Assembly: GCA_025059715.1 (NCBI GenBank) | Contig: JANXCE010000023.1 | Location: forward strand, 1-37,576 | Length of the DNA stretch: 37,576 bases | Direction of reading: 5' to 3' | Source: Caldimicrobium sp. | GTDB taxonomy: Bacteria; Desulfobacterota; Thermodesulfobacteria; Thermodesulfobacteriales; Thermodesulfobacteriaceae | Shown: piece by piece, positions 1 to 8,721 of the stretch | How positions within the stretch are numbered: the stretch's first letter is position 1 | Layout: every line of letters starts with the position of its first letter | Notes under the pieces: model-generated | The model's database searches: none | What the model saw: only the letters and a program-made list of their open reading frames with translations | What the model was told of the DNA's origin: nothing | Program-made: the position numbers and the translations under genes

Positions 1-1722
1 TAAGGAAGAGGCTCTCATGCAAAAATCATTCTCTTCACCATAACCCTTATCAAATCTTTCCTCATCAAAGTATCCAACCTCATTAATACATTCCCTTTTA
101 ATATACATGCAAAATCCTATAGCTGTAGGTATATCTACGGTTACTCCTCTATTTACACTTTGACAGATAAGATCAATTTCTCTGTAATCTAAGCCCTCGG
201 GAATGTCATTGTCATAGTTGGGCTCAGGGATACTAAGAATAGTTGCTTTATTGGAGAGTGGAGTCACCGTCGCAATGTTTTTTTCCTTATAAGCAGCCTC
301 CCTTAATCTGTCTAACCAATAATCAGGAACTAAAGTGTCAGAATTGAGTAATACTAAATCTCTATCTGGATGAAGTTTCATACCTATATTGGCACTCTTT
401 ACAAAACCTAAATTCTCTTTATTTTCTATAAGAGTTATTTTATTTTGTTTAGCTAAGTTTATTAGTTCCTCTCTAAGATCCTTTTCCGGAGTAAAGTCGT
501 TAATTACGATAACTTCAAAAGGAATATTAGTTTTAGCATTTAAAACACTACTTATACATTCAAGAGTTTCCTTTTTTCCTCTATAAACTGGAATCACTAC
601 ATCTACTACATCTACTACATCTACTATATTTTTAAAAATGATTCTACTGTTTGTACTATCCTTTTTAATATTCATTCTTATTAAATCTATCGCCGTTTTC
701 AAATAATGAGTTAAAATTTTGTCACCCCTTTCTCTAACAGACTGAGATACTTTCTCTAAATTCTCTAAAATATCTAAAACAGTAACTGTGCTATATGAAT
801 CTGCTATCTTTATCTTTGTATCGCCTAAATAAATAAAAAAACCATAATTGTCTTTATTCTTTAAAATGTTCAATTTGTCTTTTTCAGAAAAGGAGTAATA
901 AAAACCATAACATCCTTTACCATACTCTTTTTCAGCATCTTCTCTTACAAAATCTGCTAATACTGTAGCTACTTTTTCATTGTCAATGTATATACTAAGA
1001 TCAACTGGACCAGGATAATCTTCAATTTGAATCCAACCAGCTATTACATCTGAGTCAGCTTTATCTATATAGAAATTTTTAACTTTAAATCTAAACTCCT
1101 TTTCTTTACAAAGTTTTTGATTCGTATATGGATTAACTAAACAAACTTTGTATGATCTTCCGTCAAGAAACTTTTCAGGAATTTTAAACTTAAATCCTGT
1201 TGGAATTTTAATACCAAACTTTCTAAAATCCTCTCTCATATACCATTCAAAATTAGTCTCAACTAATTCTTCATCAATAACCACCTTTAATTCTGGAATT
1301 TCTCCTAAAGGAGAGCCTGCCCATCCAATACATTCATAGCCTGAAAAGGTATCTATGTTTGCAAAATACTGAGTTTTATTAATAGTCAGGGGAGTTTTTT
1401 TTACCTGTCTTCCGTTAACCAACATATTTAATTCTAATCCATCCTGTAAAGTTAATAATTCATTTAAATTTATGGAAAATCTGTAAGCCTCAGGATGAAT
1501 ATCGGGTGCAGGAAATATTTTAATCGTAGAATCTTTTAACTGAATTTTTCGGTTATCTATAAAAACTTCAAACAATATTTCTTTACGAGAGATTATCCAA
1601 CCTATTATTACACCATCTATGATTCCGTCTAAATGCGTAAAAATCTTGTATTTTCCTAATATGTTTTTTACCTTGTTCCTTATGTTTTTAAAATCTTCTT
1701 TAAAATTACCCAAAATTCTCAT
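1..1722 (-). CDS. Family 2 glycosyltransferase with three N-terminal GW-type beta modules (partial, 3' end outside window)
   Basis: The frame is open from the ATG at 1722 to the left edge (574 codons, no stop), so the C-terminus is missing. The last third is a GT-A family 2 glycosyltransferase: VVIPVYRGKKE begins the nucleotide-binding fold near residue 375, LLNSDT is the DXD-like metal site, and GYFDEERF...GYGEENDFCMRA is typical of rhamnosyl/galactosyl-type GT2 enzymes. Residues about 30-285 hold three divergent copies of a beta-rich module, each with a GW dipeptide (41-42, 133-134, 229-230) followed by a hydrophobic strand and an I-D-[NE] turn; such modules occur in large polysaccharide glycosyltransferases. 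The start overlaps the stop of the KpsC-like gene as TAATG, so the two are probably translationally coupled. Role inferred: adding sugars to a capsule or exopolysaccharide chain. Confidence 0.85.
   Translation of the reverse strand, partial: MRILGNFKEDFKNIRNKVKNILGKYKIFTHLDGIIDGVIIGWIISRKEILFEVFIDNRKIQLKDSTIKIFPAPDIHPEAYRFSINLNELLTLQDGLELNMLVNGRQVKKTPLTINKTQYFANIDTFSGYECIGWAGSPLGEIPELKVVIDEELVETNFEWYMREDFRKFGIKIPTGFKFKIPEKFLDGRSYKVCLVNPYTNQKLCKEKEFRFKVKNFYIDKADSDVIAGWIQIEDYPGPVDLSIYIDNEKVATVLADFVREDAEKEYGKGCYGFYYSFSEKDKLNILKNKDNYGFFIYLGDTKIKIADSYSTVTVLDILENLEKVSQSVRERGDKILTHYLKTAIDLIRMNIKKDSTNSRIIFKNIVDVVDVVDVVIPVYRGKKETLECISSVLNAKTNIPFEVIVINDFTPEKDLREELINLAKQNKITLIENKENLGFVKSANIGMKLHPDRDLVLLNSDTLVPDYWLDRLREAAYKEKNIATVTPLSNKATILSIPEPNYDNDIPEGLDYREIDLICQSVNRGVTVDIPTAIGFCMYIKRECINEVGYFDEERFDKGYGEENDFCMRASSL
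598..624 (-). repeat. In-frame 9-bp tandem repeat, three copies
   Basis: Three perfect copies of GTAGATGTA on the minus strand encode Val-Asp-Val three times (residues 367-375) in the glycosyltransferase, just before the first strand of its catalytic domain. Gain or loss of one copy would keep the reading frame. Confidence 0.85.
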
Positions 1723-2662
1723 TAAGGATAGAAAGTTTTTTTCTCTACTATCTTATTCAAAATTTCTAAGTAATTAGTAAGCCATCTTTGATATACTATA
1801 TAACCATACGCTAGAAGTTCGATGACATTTTTTCTTTTTTTCTTTCTTCTCTCACATTTAACAAAATCCTTAGTTAAGCCCCAACCTGCATACCAGGGCA
1901 TGCCAAAACAAAAAACCTCCTTTTCCAATAAAAGTGCCTCAAAACCCATCTGTGAGGTCACAGCAAACACTGCATCAAAGTAGCTAATAAGCTCTATGGG
2001 ATTATAATTATCTCTTATGACTTTTATACGACCCCCATTTTTTACTTTATGTAAATATCCCCTCTTTTCTCCTGTAAGAACTCTGGGATGAAGCTTAATA
2101 TAAATATCAGCGGTAGGATAGTGCTCTAAGGTATATTGGACCATTTTATAAAAAGAACTTTCATCTGCCAAGCCTAAAGTTACCGAGTAATCTCCATAGG
2201 TCTGATCAACAAGAAGTATTCTTTCCTTGCCCAAGGGAAAAAAATCTTTCGGGACCGGTTTTCCGTTATTATACTTGCTGATCTTATACTTTAAAATAAG
2301 TCTTTTTAGGATTTCAGCTTTTTCTAATAACTCAGAGTCTATTGTTTCCTCAGAATTTAGCATATTTTCAAGCAATGAGGGACGAGTAGCATCATAATAT
2401 ATACCCACTGGATCTACTATCAACGAAAGAGGTGGATCTGAAGGACTAACAGATCTTATGAAGCCCTCTTCTAAAGCCCAGTAGGGTAAATTCCATTGCT
2501 TGGCTTTCGTGATAGCTTTCTCAGCAGTAGACTTGTAACCCAACCTGCAACGGCGATTAATCCATCTGGTGAACTTGGTTTTAGCTTTATTTCGTATCCT
2601 AAGAACCTTTCAAGATAGGGAACGGTCTTTAAAATACCCTTAGAAAAAATACCCACCTTCAT
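1722..2662 (-). CDS. KpsC-like capsule polysaccharide (Kdo transferase family) protein, split by a -1 frameshift
   Basis: Two overlapping frames make one protein. The 5' part starts at the ATG at 2662 (MKVGIFSKGILK...VAGW). The 3' part continues from about 2543 with GYKSTAEKA, ALEEGFIRSV, GIYYDATRPS, YIKLHPR, SQMGFEALLL and GMPWYAGWGLT, all hallmarks of the Capsule_synth/KpsC family, whose members make the beta-Kdo linker of group 2 capsules. Joining the frames needs one extra G in the run at 2539-2541 (TTGGGTT where TTGGGGTT is expected). The joined product would be about 313 residues, one module rather than the two-module KpsC of about 670. If the deletion is real, the C-terminal fragment could only start at TTG 2543. 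It may equally be a base-call or assembly error in the G run. It lies between the Wza stub and the glycosyltransferase. Confidence 0.8.
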
Positions 2663-2669
2663 TTGCTCG

Positions 2670-2990
2670 TTACCAAGCCATCAACAAAACTCTGGCACTA
2701 ACTGCAATTTGATAAAGAATTTGGGTAATACCTCGCACGATCTCTAACCTTTTTGCCTCAATTTTAGGTAGGACAAAAATCTCATCACCTGGTTTGATGT
2801 GTGCTTTCTCTGAGACCTCAAATTTACCATTTTGACGCACTATTAGGATGTCTTGTTTACTTGCCCTTTGAGTGAAACCACCAGCCTGAGATATATAGTA
2901 GGAAAGTTCCGCCCCTGGTTTAAAAAGAACTGCGTTAGGGAATCTCACCTCTGAAGCTGAGTTGACAAATAATTCCTTTCTTGACAAGCG
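2670..2990 (-). pseudogene. Wza/KpsD-like polysaccharide export protein, C-terminal stub
   Basis: About 105 residues remain: an SLBB-like domain (VRFPNAVLFKPGAELSYYIS, QAGGFTQRAS, IKPGDEIFVLP) and the C-terminal tail ITQILYQIAVSARVLL typical of Wza-family outer-membrane export proteins. The signal peptide, the polysaccharide export domain and the first SLBB domain are missing. The only start is a TTG at 2987, without a plausible ribosome site. Homology stops where plus-strand IS3-like coding begins (about 2990), so an insertion or deletion probably removed the 5' part. It ends 8 bp before the KpsC-like ATG and was probably the first gene of the capsule operon. Confidence 0.7.
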
Positions 2991-3132
2991 GAGACAAAAA
3001 GCAAAAGCCTATCCTTCGAACAAGCTAAAAGATTAAAAGTTCTTGAAACCGAAAACTTAAGACTCAAAAAGGTTGTTAGCATGTAAGAAACTTGAAATAC
3101 AAACTCTGATGGAGATTTTTAAAAACTTCTAA
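2991..3132 (+). mobile_element. IS3-family OrfA remnant
   Basis: On the plus strand FEQAKRLKVLETENLRLKK (from 3015) matches the leucine-zipper-like C-terminal part of IS3-type OrfA proteins (pattern eqarrLkeLEkENarLKkl). The frame stops at 3084. The next frame continues with LEIQTLMEIFKNF and a stop at 3130, as expected for the OrfA end after a small indel. No intact transposase or clear terminal inverted repeat was found. It abuts the truncated Wza-like gene. Confidence 0.6.
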
Positions 3133-3170
3133 ACAATAGTGGGCATATAAAGAGTTTTCATAGTGTAAGC

Positions 3171-3362
3171 ATGGAATGTTTGGATAGGAAGATACCTGAG
3201 AATAGAGTTTCTGCGAGGATGAGGAAATATGGATGGGTAGAGAGGTATAATAGGAAAAGAAAATACTCTTCCTTGGGATAGGTGGGGCCTAAGGATATTT
3301 GGAGGTTAAAGGGTAACCACAGGGTTGAGGTCAACAAGAGAGGTGTCCAGGAAAAGGAGTAG
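3171..3362 (+). pseudogene. IS3-family OrfB (DDE integrase) C-terminal remnant
   Basis: A plus-strand frame from 3171 reads MECLDRKIPENRV...WVERYNRKRKYSSLG, an in-frame stop at 3279, then VGPKDIWRLKGNHRV. The YNrkRkySSLG-x-x-PkdiW arrangement resembles the C-terminus of IS3-type integrases (YN..R.HSsLGy.tP.ef). The catalytic DDE region is absent. Together with the OrfA remnant just upstream it suggests an internally deleted IS3-like element. Family assignment rests on short motifs only. Confidence 0.5.
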
Positions 3363-3539
3363 AAAAACAGATCCTAACATTTTAGGTGTCCTAAAATTGG
3401 GGGCTTACCAACAAAAAACAAATCTATAAAAGTTAATATGCCCCTTGGAATAATCCAGATGTAAATAAGCTCTCTCTTCGTGCCTACTTAAGTTTTATGA
3501 GATAATCAATATAGTGGGAATCGATTTTGTTTGTAGTGG
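3363..3539. other. Gene-free stretch with a perfect 8-bp inverted repeat
   Basis: No reading frame is convincing here. At 3379-3397 ATTTTAGG and CCTAAAAT form a perfect 8-bp inverted repeat around TGT. It could be a former IS end or a weak hairpin beyond the IS remnant. No T-run follows, so a terminator role is not supported. Confidence 0.4.
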
Positions 3540-4340
3540 TTAATTTTGCTCTATAATAACCTCAATGAGGGGGTCCTTTAATAGGCTATGAGCTGATGCG
3601 TTTTTCACGGCAATTTCAAGGTAACCCTCACTACTAAAGAGTGCTATAATTTCTCCTTCTTTACCCTCTGCATAAGTTTTTACCAATCTAACAGGTTTTC
3701 TATTTATCATCACCTCTATAGGTCCCTCAGCATAGGTCCTAGGGAAATTAGTTATTATATTACCAAAACGGTCAACATCTAAGCAACTTAAGAGATAACC
3801 CTGGGTGGTTTTTATTGGTTCGGGAAAGTCTAAAAGAACTGGTTTGTAATTAGGTAGTTCATGTGTCCAAAGGTTTAGAGGAACTTCCTTTAAGAGTAGA
3901 GCAACAGCTGGGGCAAAGAGATCTCTACCATGAAAGGTGGTAGAAAAGGGAGGTCTCATAACTTTAATAGTGTCAATTTCGTAAAATTCTAATTCCTTAG
4001 ATTCTTTAATAGGGAAAGTGAAGACTCCATTATCAGGCCCAATAAAATAATAATCTTCAGTTCTTATTACTAAGGCTTTTCTTTCGGTCCCCACTCCAGG
4101 GTCAATTATCACCAAAAATATTGTTCCTTTGGGAAAATATCTATAAGAAAATTTTAGTTTCAAGGAGGCCTTTCTTATGTTCTGAGGTGGTATCTCATGG
4201 GTAAGATCGATGAACTGAATAGGCCTAATTTCTGGAAGCTCACTTAGAATTCTACCCTTCATAACGCCTACGTAAATATCTTCTAGACCAAAGTCTGTTA
4301 GTAGGGCTACTAAACCTTCAGGTCGCAATTTTAACGACAC
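3540..4340 (-). CDS. S-adenosylmethionine hydroxide adenosyltransferase (SAM hydrolase, DUF62 family)
   Basis: The 266-residue protein carries the family signature: LLTDFGLEDIYVGVMKG near the N-terminus, IDLTHEIPPQNI, VIDPGVGTERK, FIGPDNGVFTF and, in the second domain, DRFGNIITNF. Members of this fluorinase-related family, where characterised, use water or hydroxide to split SAM into adenosine and methionine. Length and two-domain layout are normal. The start codon lies inside the end of the upstream PP-loop gene (23-bp overlap), so the two genes form one operon. The physiological purpose is not established for most members; cytoplasmic SAM control is a possibility, not shown here. Confidence 0.88.
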   Translation of the reverse strand: MSLKLRPEGLVALLTDFGLEDIYVGVMKGRILSELPEIRPIQFIDLTHEIPPQNIRKASLKLKFSYRYFPKGTIFLVIIDPGVGTERKALVIRTEDYYFIGPDNGVFTFPIKESKELEFYEIDTIKVMRPPFSTTFHGRDLFAPAVALLLKEVPLNLWTHELPNYKPVLLDFPEPIKTTQGYLLSCLDVDRFGNIITNFPRTYAEGPIEVMINRKPVRLVKTYAEGKEGEIIALFSSEGYLEIAVKNASAHSLLKDPLIEVIIEQN

Positions 4341-5253
4341 GGATTTCTCTCCTCTGAGAAAGGGCTAATTGAGCCTTTTTGGAATATTTCAAAAGGATGT
4401 TTTTCATTAGTTCTTCCGAGACTTTTCCTTCCATAACTGCTAAGTAAGGAGCAGGTTCATTTAATGTGTAAAGTTCATAGTGAGGTAATAGGAGGTTTTT
4501 TAGTCTGAGGTTTTCCTCTTCATTTCTCCCCATAACTATCCAAAGATTATCTTCGAAATGATGTCTACCAAAGGTCAATAATTCTGCAGTAAGAGGAGTT
4601 AAAGGTCTCTTTTCTTTGATGACTTTAAGGACCCTCGACCCAATGATTGGATCCGTAAGGAGACATCCGCCCGCGGGAGTTGGAATTTCTCTCAAGCCAA
4701 ATTCTTTAGCTAAATTTAGTTGAAAGTTTCTGCTTCTTCCTTGATGCCCGTATAGTCTATCTCTTTTAATTAGGCCCCTCTTTTCTGGCACTGTTTCTTT
4801 CAATAGCTTTGCGGTAAGTGGTCTCAGAACCAAACCCTCAAGTCCTGACTCCTTTTCAATTACTTCTAAGGCTTGTTTGTTTTGGCTCATAGGTCTTTGT
4901 CCTAAAATTTCTCCTGTGGCTATAAAATCCGCATTAAGACTAATTAAGAGCTCTTTAGCTTTCTTAAATAAAAAGATTTTACAATCTATACAGGGATTAG
5001 CATGATCGCCATATCCATATTTAGGATTTTGAAGGACCTTTAAATATTCCTCAGTGATCTCTTTCACTATTGCATGGTCAAATCCCAAAGTTTTTGCTTT
5101 TTCTTCAAATAAATCCGCCCTATTTTTGTATTTCCAGCCAAAATAGGGTGTAATAAATCTTACCGCTATAACTCTGATGTTTTCTCTTTTTAAGATTAAA
5201 CCAGATAAAAGACTATCAAGCCCTTCTGAAAAGAGTAAGAGAGCAGTGGCCAT
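4318..5253 (-). CDS. PP-loop ATP pyrophosphatase-type, tRNA-thiolation-like protein
   Basis: The N-terminus (ATALLLFSEGLDSLLSGLIL) is a PP-loop nucleotide-binding site in which the usual SGGxDS reads SEGLDS. Further on come NPCIDCK (a CxxC pair), DFIATGEILGQRPMSQ and IPTPAGGCLLTDP. These features place it with MnmA/ThiI-like enzymes that adenylate a tRNA uridine and thiolate it, often with an iron-sulfur cluster or persulfide at the cysteines. About 100 C-terminal residues form an extra domain seen in this subgroup. The exact modified position cannot be told from sequence. It follows recN by 12 bp and overlaps the SAM hydrolase gene. Confidence 0.7.
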   Translation of the reverse strand: MATALLLFSEGLDSLLSGLILKRENIRVIAVRFITPYFGWKYKNRADLFEEKAKTLGFDHAIVKEITEEYLKVLQNPKYGYGDHANPCIDCKIFLFKKAKELLISLNADFIATGEILGQRPMSQNKQALEVIEKESGLEGLVLRPLTAKLLKETVPEKRGLIKRDRLYGHQGRSRNFQLNLAKEFGLREIPTPAGGCLLTDPIIGSRVLKVIKEKRPLTPLTAELLTFGRHHFEDNLWIVMGRNEEENLRLKNLLLPHYELYTLNEPAPYLAVMEGKVSEELMKNILLKYSKKAQLALSQRREIRVVKIAT

Positions 5254-5265
5254 AAAGTTTAGTAA

Positions 5266-6900
5266 CTACTGCTTAAAAATTTTTGAGGCAAGTTCTATGT
5301 TTTCTGTTTCTCCTAACATACGGGCAAGTTCTTGAAGCCTTTCCTCTTTAGAGAGTTTCCGTATAATGGTCTCTGTAGAGTCAGAGAGAAATTTTTTTTC
5401 CACTACAAAGTGATGATCTGCAAAGCGGGCTATTTGAGGTAGATGGGTTATGCAAATGACTTGGGTTTTTTCAGCCAGGGCTTTCAGTTTCTCCCCTACC
5501 TTAAGAGCGGTTAATCCCCCAATACCTGTATCAACCTCGTCAAATAGAAGAGTAGGACCACCCTCGGAGTCATAAATAAGACTTTTAAAGGCTAAAAAAA
5601 TCCGTGAAAGCTCCCCTCCGGAGACTATTTTGTCAAGTGATCTGGGGGGAACTCCTGGATTTGAGGAAAAGAGAAACTCTATTTCATCGAGACCAAAAGC
5701 AGTCAAATTTTGAGGCAGTGCCTCGCGCTCCCTTAGGGCAACCTCAAATATAGCCCTCTCCATAGCAAGATCCATAAGTTGCTCCCTTATTTGCTCTTGT
5801 AACTTCAGTCTACCCTTTAGTCTTTCCTCCCTTATTTTAAGAGCCATATCCATTAGAGTCCTTTCAAGAAAAGCCTTTTTCTCTTCTAGCTGAGAAACCT
5901 CTTCTTCTGAGGTATCAAGAAGGCCTAATTCTTCCTTTAAGCGTTCTTTGAGCTTAAGAAGTTCTAAAGTAGAGCATGCATACTTTTTCTTTATTCTTTC
6001 ATATTTTGCTAAACGAGCCTCAACTTCCTCCAGTCCCCTCTCATCCTCCGGAAGATCTCCCAAGAGGCCTCTGATTTCTCTATTAAGTTCTTTAAGTTCA
6101 TAATAGAGCTCCTGTATATGTTGCTGTCTTTCTTTTAGTTTGGGTTCGAAGGGTAATATTTTTTGTAGTAAGTTAAGCACATTATTGAGCTGGATGCTTG
6201 CTTCCTCCGAGGAAAGTTCCAAATTATGAATAATTTCTCTTATAAAATTTAGATGTCTTAATCTTTCTCTTTGACGAAGAAGTCCTTCTTCTTCCTCCGG
6301 TTGGGGATTAAGCTCCTCAATTTCCCTTATTTGAAAAAGAAGGAAATCCCTTTTAAGAAGAATCTTACTTATATTTTCCTTTAGCTCCTTCAACTTTTTG
6401 TCAAGGGATTTATACTCCTGGTAGAGGGAGTAATATTGTGAAACCGTGGAGCTTAAGCCTATATAGGTATCAAAAAGTTGTAGTTGCCTTTCTTTGTTTA
6501 GAAAATCATAATGTTCATGCTGACTGGTAAGAGAGATAAGTTCCCTGGTAATTAAACTAAGTTCATTAAGGGTAATAGGTGAGCCATTGAAATAGCATCT
6601 CTGTCTCTGCGGAGATATAATCCTTTTAAGGTGTATTTCTTCAATTGGTGTATAGCCCATAGACTCCAATTTTTTAGCCAGTGCTTTGTTCACTGAAAAT
6701 ATAGCCTCAATTTCTGAGACTTCTTTACCTGGTTTAATGTATTGAGCTCCCCCCTTTTCACCTAAAAGAAGATTGAGAGCTTTAACTAAAAGGGATTTAC
6801 CTGCTCCAGTTTCCCCCGTGAATACCGTAAGACCACTATTAAACTCTAAGTGAACGTGCTCAATAAGAATAAAATTAGAAATTCTTAGTTCCAGAAGCAT
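5266..6900 (-). CDS. recN: DNA repair protein RecN
   Basis: This is an SMC-like ATPase acting in recombinational repair of double-strand breaks. The start chosen is the ATG at 6900 (MLLELRISNFILIEHV), where family homology begins; a TTG at 6927 would add nine residues without support. Walker A is GETGAGKSLL near residue 30. The centre (about 150-360) is a long coiled coil rich in Leu, Glu and Lys. The ABC signature SGGELSRIFLAF and Walker B LLFDEVDTGIGG lie near residues 415-450, followed by the H-switch THLPQIARFADHH. About 544 residues is normal. It sits downstream of cbiO and upstream of the PP-loop gene on the same strand. Confidence 0.95.
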   Translation of the reverse strand: MLLELRISNFILIEHVHLEFNSGLTVFTGETGAGKSLLVKALNLLLGEKGGAQYIKPGKEVSEIEAIFSVNKALAKKLESMGYTPIEEIHLKRIISPQRQRCYFNGSPITLNELSLITRELISLTSQHEHYDFLNKERQLQLFDTYIGLSSTVSQYYSLYQEYKSLDKKLKELKENISKILLKRDFLLFQIREIEELNPQPEEEEGLLRQRERLRHLNFIREIIHNLELSSEEASIQLNNVLNLLQKILPFEPKLKERQQHIQELYYELKELNREIRGLLGDLPEDERGLEEVEARLAKYERIKKKYACSTLELLKLKERLKEELGLLDTSEEEVSQLEEKKAFLERTLMDMALKIREERLKGRLKLQEQIREQLMDLAMERAIFEVALREREALPQNLTAFGLDEIEFLFSSNPGVPPRSLDKIVSGGELSRIFLAFKSLIYDSEGGPTLLFDEVDTGIGGLTALKVGEKLKALAEKTQVICITHLPQIARFADHHFVVEKKFLSDSTETIIRKLSKEERLQELARMLGETENIELASKIFKQ

Positions 6901-6946
6901 TTTTAATAAAACATAAAATTTTTTCAAGGATTGTCAATTGATTAAT

Positions 6947-7774
6947 TTAACGGAGAAAAAGTTTGTTTAAAAGAATTTCTGCCTCCTCAGGAGTAAGGGG
7001 TATCTCGGAAAGGTTATTTTTAACGGAATAAAAGGGTAGCGAGACAAGAGGTGGTCGGAGATTATAATTTGTCATTTTTGAAAGACTGGTTAAAATCTCT
7101 TTTGTAGGGCCTTGGAGCACTAATCTGCCAGCAGATAGAATAACAACCCTATCAGCAAAGTAAGGGACAAGATCTACATTATGAGTGGCAACAATAATAG
7201 TTTTTCCCTCTTTTTTAAGATTGTTAAGAAGTTCTATGAAATTTCTCTCTACTATTGGGTCAAGTCCCAAGGTAGGCTCATCTAAGAGTAGAATCTCCTG
7301 TCCCATGGCTAAAAGCCCTGCTAAGGCTACTCTCTTCTTTTGTCCAAAACTTAAATTGAAGATCTTTTTATCATCATATCCCTCTAAGCCCACTAATAAA
7401 AGGGCTCTTTTTACTGCTTCTCTAACTTTTTCTTCCCTCCATCCCATATTTCTCGGACCAAAGGCCACATCTTCAAAAACTCTCTCCGCAAATAGCTGTT
7501 CCTCAGGATTTTGAAATAGTAACCCCATCTTAGAATAAATCTCCCGTGGTTTTAGGGTTCTTATTTCCCTTCCATCAAGACGAATTTCACCCTGATAGTT
7601 CTTGTATAGACCATCGATGAGCTTTAGAAGAGTAGTCTTTCCTGCACCATTAACTCCCAGTAGGGCAATTCCCTCTCCGCTCCTTACTGTAAAGTGGATT
7701 TCCTTAAGAGAAAAATCACCCTCTTCAAAGGTAAATTTTTCAATAGATATCAAAAGTCTTATAGAGTTATCCAT
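6947..7774 (-). CDS. cbiO: Energy-coupling-factor ABC transporter ATP-binding subunit (CbiO/NikO)
   Basis: This cytoplasmic ATPase powers cobalt or nickel uptake together with CbiQ and CbiM. Walker A is GVNGAGKTTLL, the Q-loop region LLFQNPEEQLFAERV is characteristic of ECF ATPases, the signature is LSFGQKKRVALAGLL (SFGQ rather than the more common SGGQ), Walker B is ILLLDEPTLGLDP and the H-loop THN. The ATG at 7774 overlaps the end of cbiQ by 16 bp and is preceded by GGGTAGGATT. At 275 residues it has a normal ECF C-terminal tail. Only one ATPase gene is present, so a homodimer is expected. Confidence 0.92.
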   Translation of the reverse strand: MDNSIRLLISIEKFTFEEGDFSLKEIHFTVRSGEGIALLGVNGAGKTTLLKLIDGLYKNYQGEIRLDGREIRTLKPREIYSKMGLLFQNPEEQLFAERVFEDVAFGPRNMGWREEKVREAVKRALLLVGLEGYDDKKIFNLSFGQKKRVALAGLLAMGQEILLLDEPTLGLDPIVERNFIELLNNLKKEGKTIIVATHNVDLVPYFADRVVILSAGRLVLQGPTKEILTSLSKMTNYNLRPPLVSLPFYSVKNNLSEIPLTPEEAEILLNKLFLR

Positions 7775-8475
7775 AATCCTACCCAGGGTGAAATGCTTAA
7801 TAATAAAACATATAAATCCCTGATTCTTAAGGAAGAGAGACTGTGAACTAAATTTTTGTATTCAAAACCTCTTTGATGCATAGCAAGTAAAGTTAATTCT
7901 GAAACTCTTAGGGCATTTAAAAAAGAGCTTTTTATAAGTGATTTAAGGGAGATAAGAGCCTTTATAAACCCAGTGTAGCCTAATCGATTCTTTTGGGAAA
8001 TGTAAATAGTAATAATTTCCTGATGTAAAAGGATTATAAAGCGAAAACTTAAATAAATTAGCTCCTGTAATAGTAAGGGGATTTTAAGCCAATTTAACAA
8101 GGCAAGAATTTCAGTGAAAAGGGTATTAAAATAAAAGGTTATAAATAGTGAAAAACCAGCTAAAATTCTCAAGGCCAAGTGAAGATTTTCCCAAAAAGAG
8201 GAGATATTAAAAGCCAAGGGTGACAATTGAACTGACTTTATTACAAGCAAGATTATAGCCACAAAAAGGGGTTCAATGAAGATCTTTAATAGCTTTCGTA
8301 AGGAGATCCCTGAAAAGTAACAAAGGCCAGAGTGGTAAATTATAACTAAGACTAAGAAAGAGATACTTTTGGTTGAAAGAGTAAGAAGTAAAAGGCTCAA
8401 AAAATATATGAATTTGACCTTACTGTTAACTGCCTGTAGAACTGAAAAAGTTTCTCTTTTCCGAATAAGATGCAT
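7759..8475 (-). CDS. cbiQ: Energy-coupling-factor transmembrane subunit (CbiQ/EcfT)
   Basis: This 238-residue, very hydrophobic protein has several predicted membrane helices (about 22-40, 42-60, 68-85, 100-125 and near the C-terminus). It carries one recognisable coupling-helix motif, AMHQRGFE near residue 198, matching the Ala-x-x-x-Arg-Gly signature EcfT uses to contact the ATPase. It overlaps the upstream small-subunit gene by 50 bp and cbiO by 16 bp, implying tight co-translation. Confidence 0.88.
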   Translation of the reverse strand: MHLIRKRETFSVLQAVNSKVKFIYFLSLLLLTLSTKSISFLVLVIIYHSGLCYFSGISLRKLLKIFIEPLFVAIILLVIKSVQLSPLAFNISSFWENLHLALRILAGFSLFITFYFNTLFTEILALLNWLKIPLLLQELIYLSFRFIILLHQEIITIYISQKNRLGYTGFIKALISLKSLIKSSFLNALRVSELTLLAMHQRGFEYKNLVHSLSSLRIRDLYVLLLSISPWVGLWITL

Positions 8476-8710
8476 CTTTGTTTTCGCTTAAAAGTTTTCT
8501 CCAATAATAGCCTACTATAAAACCAGCTATTCCAGAAAGAATTGTGAATACAAAGAGTTCTGAATCTCCTTCAAGCTGAAAAAGGCCTTTAGGTTCCCTG
8601 CCTTTTTCCTCCGCAATTTTTCCTATGACTACCTCATCAAACCCTTTCCACTTTTCCTCAGTTTTAGAGAAAGGAGAGCCTAAAAATAGGAAAAGGGCAA
8701 GTAATACCAA
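8426..8710 (-). CDS. Small CbiN/NikN-like (PDGLE-type) transporter component
   Basis: This 94-residue protein lies between cbiM and cbiQ. It has an N-terminal hydrophobic segment, a periplasmic-type stretch WKGFDEVVIGKIAEEKGREP that resembles the PDGLE domain (typically PDGLE...AE..G), and a second membrane helix (VFTILSGIAGFIVGYYW). CbiN and PDGLE proteins help load metal into CbiM/NikM. The only ordinary start is the TTG at 8710; the frame is open back into the end of cbiM (KIKISFLVLLALF), so a few residues may be missing. Assignment relies on position, size, topology and the weak motif. Confidence 0.65.
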   Translation of the reverse strand: MVLLALFLFLGSPFSKTEEKWKGFDEVVIGKIAEEKGREPKGLFQLEGDSELFVFTILSGIAGFIVGYYWRKLLSENKDASYSEKRNFFSSTGS

Positions 8711-8721
8711 AAAACTAATCT

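Noticed and set aside
7185-7514. Plus-strand frames inside cbiO, cbiM (9017-9406) and recJ-side genes
   Set aside because: They lie wholly inside well-supported minus-strand genes, lack ribosome sites and have low-complexity, Ser/Lys-rich translations typical of antisense frames.
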